Below are positions 58,500 through 64,000 of a stretch of 64,000 nt of DNA, piece by piece. Source of the stretch: Channa striata (Eukaryota > Chordata > Actinopteri > Anabantiformes > Channidae); contig CM065177.1 of NCBI GenBank assembly GCA_033026295.1, forward strand, positions 4,829,400 through 4,893,399. The letters are read 5' to 3'. How positions within the stretch are numbered: position 1 is the stretch's first letter; every line of letters begins with the position of its first letter. The position numbers and the translations under genes are program-made. The notes beneath the pieces were generated by a model. The model had not been told where the DNA came from and did not search any database. It saw only the letters and a list, made by a program, of their open reading frames with translations.

Positions 58500-59486
58500 G
58501 GCACATGTCTCCAACGGCTGGGTTTCTACAAAATCTGTTTTATTATGTTTTTTAAATCAAAACATTCGTTAAATTTACGCTTACTGTGTGACAGTACAGC
58601 TAGGTTTCAAAAGCCCTGAGATTATCCGCAAAAACATTCTAGACCCTAAAACACACAGTTGCAGCTTACTCATAAATAAATTCTGTCAATTTCAGAAACT
58701 CACCTAGAACATTTTTTAGGCAAACGATGAAATTACAGCACTGTCAACTTATACTTTATACTTTCTACTGTGGGAGAGGGAATTACAAACTTTAGTAGAA
58801 ATGACATTTCCAGGATTGTGTAACAGGTGTTTTCCGAAATCAGCTGCCAACAAAGGGTGTGATTGAGGCTCAGTATATTTTGACTGCAAGTTCTCATGGG
58901 CAGTCAGACTGTGATTTGGGCTGGTGTTTGTTTGAGCGTGCATGTTTTCAGAGTTGTCTTTGTGATACCTGACACATACTCCCTCGCACGTCTTTATTTA
59001 GGCTGTGCTATATTAAGCACTTTCCCATTGAAATACAGCACCAGCTGTACTGGCTGGCTGTGTGGCTGCTGTTGCAATAGGGCTGGGCTGTTCCCTCTCC
59101 CAGCTAGCCTGTGTTTTTCTGTCAAGCAGATACATCTAATTCAATTAGCCCCAACAATCAATTTTAAGAGGGCACTGATTTGAGGGTATAATCATTTTTG
59201 GGGCCGTGTTGAACTGTGTAGCACGGCACACAGCCTGGTGCCACTGATATAAGCAAGATTAACAAAATAATAAAAACCCAGTATAATTCAACAACACCAC
59301 AAATTAAACCTAAATGATCACACAGTCAACAACTGCAATCTAAACTTTATAAAGATGAGATTCATTGCACAAGTGTAGGAATAGACATTATTTTTACTTT
59401 GGTGGAGCTAATAAAATGTTATGTGAGTATATTTGTTATCTTAAAGACTGATATCAACATAATTCATCTGTTATTTTCCTTTTCAG

Positions 59487-60605
59487 AATTTTGCGGTGCA
59501 GACGTTGAATCATCTTGTCCCTTTCAATAACTCCAAATTATTGTTCTCCTGGGCTGCTTGTGGTGAAGTGAAGCGTATAAAGAATCAGTAATGGATGTAT
59601 TCGGTGGTGCTCCACGTTTCCTGGCCTATCCAAGACCTGTAGTGGTACAAAGTGGAACAGATGCAGTCTTGAAGTGTCAAATTGGTGGTGATCCAAGGCC
59701 GGCAGTAATCTGGGAGCGAAACAATGAAAAGATTGACCCACAAGGGCGATATAGGGTCTTTGAGGATGGAAATGTTTACAATCTTATCATTTCCGCTGTT
59801 TCCACAGAAGATAGTGGCCAGTACATATGCAAAGCAAAGAACAGCATTGGTGAAACGTATGCAGCGGCCACCCTGAAGGTGGAAGGTGAGGCACAAGAGA
59901 TGGAGCTACGAGAGGAAAACAAGCCACGGTTTCTCATCAAGCCACTCTCCACTCGTGTTGGTCGTGGAGAAGACGCTGTCTTTTCATGTAAGCTCTGGGG
60001 AAACCCACGACCAGAGGTTGCTTGGGAAAAGGATGGCAGGAAACTCAATGAAATATTTGAAAGCACACATTTCAGCGTGGGCTACCAGGATGGTGGATGG
60101 TTCCAGCTCAAGATCTTTAAGACTCGCGCACCAGATGGGGGTGTTTATACATGCAAAGCCAGGAATGAATTTGGGGAGGCACTGGCTGGAGCTGTGTTGC
60201 TTGTTGACGCAGGCCCAGGGCATGAGGAAGAGGGCAATCGTAATGGCTACACAAATGGCCACTGGAAAGCCCACCAGGGAAAACAGAGGAGTGGTAGGCA
60301 AGTGCTAAACAGACTCAAAGAGGACAACATCACAAAGTCAACTAAAGTAAAAATGTTTGCAGTGACAGAAGGCAAACATGCCAAATTCCGATGCTTTGTG
60401 ACTGGTAAACCCAAACCAGAAATCATTTGGAGGAAAGATGGCCGCCTAATTCTGTCTGGAAGGCGATATTTGTTGTACGAGGACAGAGAAGGATACTTCA
60501 CACTTAAAGTTCTATATTGTAAGCAAAAGGATAATGGAGTGTATGTCTGTGCTGCATCAAATACAGCAGGACAAACCCTCAGTGCTGTGCACCTCTCTGT
60601 AAAGG
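59487..60605 (+). CDS. obsl1: obsl1 first coding exon: Ig1, Ig2, Ig3
   Basis: A strong acceptor, TTATTTTCCTTTTCAG, ends at 59486, so this is probably not the first exon of the transcript. Coding starts at ATG 59591 and ends at donor AAGG/GTAAGT (phase 1): 338 codons plus one base. Ig1 covers about residues 9-98 (Cys in VLKCQIGG and YICKAKN), Ig2 about 111-206 (FSCKLWG, YTCKARN), then a Gly/Asn/Lys linker (207-250), and Ig3 about 250-337 (FRCFVTG, YVCAASN). Human OBSL1 also encodes its first three Ig domains in one exon. Confidence 0.95.
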
Positions 60606-63600
60606 GTAAGTCAAGATCAATTTCAGTGGGTTCAGAGTTTTCATTTTATGAAATTAAGACAGAATAATGCAAACACTGATCTAGCTGGGACTTTTTTTAG
60701 TGAGTCAAGGAGTGGTTGAGGGTGTACATGTTTTCTTAGATTAGATTTCTATCCATCTGATGCCACGATGATCTCAGTGAGACCTCTGAGATCATTTATT
60801 GGGGTAGGGCCAGAGACAAGGTATTATTAAAATTTTAATGCGCATGGCAGTAAAGTCATGTTTTCAAAAATAAACATGATTAAAGATTGGCAAAAATAAT
60901 ATGCTTCATAACGTGGAAACCTTATAAACACATGACATTGCAAGTCTGGTCTCAACTGTAGTTTCAGCAACAACACAAGGCAGCAGTCACCCAATTATTG
61001 TTTGCATTTAACACCATCTGCATTAAAACTGTCAAAAGCTATTTAATCCTGAGTCTACTAGAGAACTAATGGAATGTCTTAATGATATTAAATTTGACCC
61101 ATCAAATATCCAAACAGACAAAGTTTTTAAACTTTAGGTTGCCTCCAATGTTAGTATGATGCCTGCAAAGTCACTCAGCATGTAAAAGGTCTCAGGGGCG
61201 TCCATGTGATTGAAATCTTTGGCAAGGGCATCATATTTCTCACATGGCCAATGAAAGTCCAAACTCATGGCACAGTATTGTATTGTATCGGTCAGGAATA
61301 AAAAGACTGTGATGGCACTAATGTTAAGGAATGGCTAGAAATTTGTTAAATAAAAATATAACTGGAAGTGAATCTATTTTAGATGTCTGTGTGTTTAATT
61401 GGACTGTAAAGATTGGTACAAAATATATAAAGATGTGCACAGACTAATAAATACAGCCCACTTTCCTTTTTTTTACAACTGACTGGTACTGTCTTAGGGT
61501 ATCACTTACAAACACTTCATTTCATATGTAACACCCCATGTGTTAATAACCTTTCCATTCCTTATCTGAAGAAGTGACTTGTCTCATTATTTTGTTTATC
61601 TTGTTTGCTTCATCGGAATTTATTACCCAATTATTATTGTAATTTACAGTGCTTGGTTGACGTCATGGATACAGATGACATTACAATAATACCATTCGAT
61701 AGAAAAAAGCAATGTTTGTTTCTACAATGTTAGTTCATATGGACTTGTTCTTGTTCTTTTTTGGTCCCAGAGCCACTTGTCCGGTTCAAGCAGCCTCTAA
61801 TTGATCTAGAAGTCTGGGAACGAGATTTGGCTGTTCTTGAGTGTGAAGTTCCAGAGGACTCTGTTCCCATCACATGGTATCTGGAGGATAGACGACTGCA
61901 GCCAGGGGCCAAATATGGAATGGAGGAGTGGGGAACAAAAAGGCGACTAACTATCCGTGACATTGGAGTTGATGATGACGGGATTTATCTCTGCGAGATG
62001 CCTGATGGGGGAAGAAGCATTGCAGAGGTTGCTGTAAGAGGTAAACTGGGATCACACAACAAAAACTTAACAACAAATTGATAACCAAAGGTAAAATGGC
62101 AAATAGTTGCTCCAGCCTGCAAAATTATACTGGCAAAAATATTATCCGGATTACAGTATGCATAATAACATTTACCACAGTTTGATATCTCAATTTTTTT
62201 GTCATATCAATAACCTATAAAACAATGTGCAAAGTTCATTTTGATTCATGTCTTTTCTACCATGTTCAATTGAAAGAGAAAGATTGTTACTTTCTGTCTA
62301 ATATGACTAACCCATTACTAAACTACTGTGAGGAAAGTAAAACAAAAAACTTAGTCCAAAAAAAAAAATATGAGGACACCGAAGCATGAAACCCCTGTAG
62401 CATTTTAAGGAATTGAATGAATATTGTCTGTAGGGGACAAAAAATTAAACAGTGTAAAATAGTCACAGAGCCACAAAAGATACAGAGAGGAGTTGGTGGA
62501 ATCTACAAAAAGTTGGACTTTGACATAAGAGCTCACTTATGTGCTGGAGTAGTCAACCAGGATTCTGGTTATCTAATTAACATCAACTCTTTCCTTGCAG
62601 GCACAATTTTGCGGAAGCTCCCACGGAAGGTGGATGTGTTGGAAGGTGAAAATGCTGCCTTTTGTGTTGAAGTGGAAAAAGAAGAGATGGACATCCATTG
62701 GTACAAAGATGGTGTAGAGCTGCGTGAAACCCATCAGACCATCATTAAGTCATTTGGTCGAACTCACATCCTGGTTTTTGTCAACACAATGCCCCAAGAT
62801 TCTGGCCTTGTCACTTTTCTTGTTGGCAGATCCAAGACTTCCTCGCAGCTAAGAGTAAAAGGTGGGGTCCAGCATTCCAAAAAATGCACTGAAATTATGT
62901 TGCTTAAGATAAAAGAGTGCAGGAAGCTAAGATAAGAGACCAATACAACTTTATTGATCCCACAGTGGGGAAATTCTACATTTACTAGTTTTGGAATTGA
63001 TGGAACATAAATCAGTTTTTCCAGTCCAAATGAATGGTAAAGCACAATGGATGTCTTTTGTTTCAGCGGCCAAACATTGTCCTCCCAGTTGTCCAGTGGG
63101 TGTGCAGATCAACACGGAGCGTGCTAATGCTGCTCTTTTGTCATGGATTCCTGCTCAGGACTCACGTAAAAACCCTCCATCTGGATACGTGCTTGAACGA
63201 CAGGAAGTGGGCACTGGCTCACAGGAGTGGCTACAGTGCCTGACCACTGATTCTGCAACCTCTGTCGAGATCCTTGGTGACAGTGTACCGTGCGAGGCCG
63301 ATTATCGGTTTCGAATTTGCAGCGTAAACAAATATGGAAAGAGCAACAATGTCGAGTTCCCTAGAGCTGTTCACTTGGGTAAGTTGACCTGCACTAAAAC
63401 AGCAGGGCTTTCATTCCTGCTATTTAAAACTCAGCATGGCTAAGGATATTGCTTGTACAAACTGATGTTATTTTGCAGTTCCAGTGGCCAGAATACAAGC
63501 TCCTTTACAGGATGCCCTGGTACCAGAGGGGCAAGATGCCCTATTCTCTATTGAGCTCTCTGCTTCAGTAATCGGTACGTGGTTTTTAAATGGCTCCCAG

Positions 63601-64000
63601 CTTCAGGAGGATGAACGTTTTTCAATGCGGCGGTCACGGACACACCAATCTCTTCGCATTCGAGGTGTACGTGATACAGACAATGGAGCTGAGATTACCT
63701 TTATTGCCTATGGCATCCGTGATTCTGCAGCACTGTACATTCAAGGTAGGGGTCACTCTCAAAGTCTGCCGAAGTATAGTTGTATTTTTTGTGACTTGCA
63801 CCAACAATGTAAGATGACTATGCAATATATAGTTCTTGTTACGGTCCTTAGTAGCAAGATGTGTGTGCCTTTTTTTTCCTTTTTGTACAGCTCCTCTTGT
63901 CAAGTTTTCACCAATGTCAGAAATGGATCGAAACAAGTTTGTAGAAGTTGGGAACCCCATTGTCCTTTACTGTGAGCTGTCAGACCCTACAGCTCGAGTG
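59487..64000 (+). CDS. obsl1: obscurin-like 1, N-terminal part of gene (gene-level entry)
   Basis: Six coding exons, listed separately. The product is a large cytoplasmic Ig/FnIII adaptor of the obscurin-titin family. In mammals it binds titin and myomesin at the muscle M-band and, with CUL7 and CCDC8, forms the 3M complex (loss causes 3-M short stature). OBSL1 is favoured over obscurin by PRFLAYPRPV near the start (human OBSL1 FLRFPRPV), EGKHAKFRCFV, VLYCKQKDNGVYVCAA, LRKLPRKVDVLEGENA, VLERQEVG, DYRFRICSV and GTWFLNG, which track human OBSL1 domain by domain. All introns are phase 1, as usual for one-domain-per-exon Ig genes. The gene runs off the right edge in Ig7. Teleosts may have two copies; which one this is remains open. 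Confidence 0.93.
60606..61770 (+). other. obsl1 intron
   Basis: About 1.2 kb, AT-rich; no repeat family or exon recognised. Confidence 0.8.
61771..62040 (+). CDS. obsl1: obsl1 exon: Ig4
   Basis: 270 bp, phase 1 to phase 1: EPLVRFKQPLIDLEVWERDL, VLECEVPED, then DDGIYLCEMPDGG. Human OBSL1 has EPRLRFTRPLQD and DDDGIYLCEM. The acceptor is TTTGGTCCCAG and the donor is AGAG/GTAAAC. One complete I-set Ig domain with both cysteines. Confidence 0.95.
62041..62600 (+). other. obsl1 intron
   Basis: 560 bp, AT-rich; nothing recognised. The open frame running into exon 62601 from upstream is accidental. Confidence 0.8.
62601..62861 (+). CDS. obsl1: obsl1 exon: Ig5
   Basis: 261 bp, phase 1 to phase 1: GTILRKLPRKVDVLEGENAA, FCVEVEKEEMDIHWYKDG, then PQDSGLVTFLVGRS. 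Human OBSL1 has GPILKRLPRKLDVLEGENA. The second canonical Ig cysteine is replaced (VTFLVG), as in the human protein. The acceptor is TTTCCTTGCAG and the donor is AAAG/GTGGGG. Confidence 0.95.
62942..62980 (+). repeat. fish retroelement 3'-tail fragment
   Basis: ACTTTATTGATCCCACAGTG followed by GGGAAATTCTA is the familiar fish SINE/LINE tail motif (TTTATTGATCCC...GGGAAATT). It sits inside the 205-bp intron between the Ig5 and FnIII exons. Confidence 0.55.
63067..63378 (+). CDS. obsl1: obsl1 exon: fibronectin type III domain
   Basis: 312 bp, phase 1 to phase 1. Landmarks: VQINTERANAALLSWIPAQD, YVLERQEVGTGSQEWLQCL, ADYRFRICSVNKYGKSN. Human has YRLERQEVGSEDWIQC and DYRFRICTVSGHGRS. This is the FnIII domain that interrupts the Ig array at the same place in OBSL1. 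The acceptor is TTTTGTTTCAG and the donor is TTGG/GTAAGT. Confidence 0.95.
63479..63745 (+). CDS. obsl1: obsl1 exon: Ig6
   Basis: 267 bp, phase 1 to phase 1: VPVARIQAPLQDALVPEGQD, LFSIELSASVIGTWFLNGSQ, then GIRDSAALYIQ. Human OBSL1 has GEDAVFSLDLSTIIQGTWFLNGEEL and DSAALTIQ. Both canonical Ig cysteines are absent, again as in the family. The acceptor is TTATTTTGCAG and the donor is CAAG/GTAGGG. Confidence 0.95.
63891..64000 (+). CDS. obsl1: obsl1 exon: start of Ig7 (runs off window)
   Basis: Acceptor TTTTTGTACAG, then APLVKFSPMSEMDRNKFVEV and GNPIVLYCELSDPTARV with the first Ig cysteine in place. Phase 1 entry. The rest lies beyond the right edge. Confidence 0.92.

Larger units (their letters stand above)
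53131..59486. other. intergenic region between col18a1 and obsl1
   Basis: No supported coding exon. Contains an AT-rich tract at 54184-54240, a T21 run at 56165-56185 and a TTA-rich simple repeat at 58461-58499. Untranslated first exon(s) of obsl1 are expected here but were not identified. Confidence 0.6.

Noticed and set aside
60606..60667. Codons after Ig3 to the stop at 60667
   Set aside because: They follow a strong GTAAGT donor and match nothing in OBSL1.
62417..62600. Upstream extension of the Ig5 open frame
   Set aside because: Intronic read-through; the acceptor TTTCCTTGCAG at 62600 and domain boundaries set the exon start.

Overview
This window is vertebrate nuclear DNA, almost certainly from a ray-finned (teleost) fish. 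The evidence is short exons with GT-AG splice sites scattered in AT-rich introns, many CA/GT microsatellites, several decayed Tc1-like transposon pieces of the fish type, and two genes whose domain order matches known vertebrate genes. There are no bacterial operons, CRISPR arrays or phage genes. All calls come from reading the sequence; no alignment or database search was run.

Left part (1 to about 24.5 kb, minus strand): the 5' two-thirds of a collagen XVIII alpha-1 gene (col18a1). In transcription order there is one large exon for the long isoforms (signal peptide, mucin-like region, frizzled domain; 24253-22785), a thrombospondin-N/laminin-G-like exon (16691-16153), four linker exons (14.4, 12.5, 8.9 and 7.1 kb), then 14 short exons of Gly-X-Y collagen sequence with interruptions (5.6 kb down to 413). 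A further exon probably begins at base 6 and runs off the left edge. From the frizzled exon to base 413 every exon joins in frame. All three Ser-Gly glycosaminoglycan attachment regions known from the family are present. The endostatin end of the gene is outside the window.

Middle (24.5 to about 52.7 kb): non-coding sequence with microsatellites, transposon relics and one fish-type interspersed repeat. It is probably the long 5' intron between the distal (short-isoform) and proximal (long-isoform) promoters of col18a1. A CpG-rich block at about 52.65-53.1 kb holds two candidate minus-strand exons that together encode a good signal peptide resembling the short-isoform start of human COL18A1. 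Their exit phase does not match the downstream exon, so this model is incomplete.

Right part (59.5-64 kb, plus strand): the first six coding exons of an obscurin-like 1 gene (obsl1): Ig1-Ig2-Ig3 in one exon, then Ig4, Ig5, a fibronectin III exon, Ig6, and the start of Ig7 running off the right edge. All junctions are phase 1. The two genes are arranged head to head and have unrelated jobs: col18a1 makes a secreted basement-membrane heparan sulfate proteoglycan, and obsl1 a cytoplasmic cytoskeletal adaptor.

The observations most worth checking are two same-direction frame breaks in the long-isoform exon of col18a1, the candidate distal promoter with its phase conflict, and the repeat relics, one of them ending about 16 bases from a splice donor. 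I found no convincing new genetic system.
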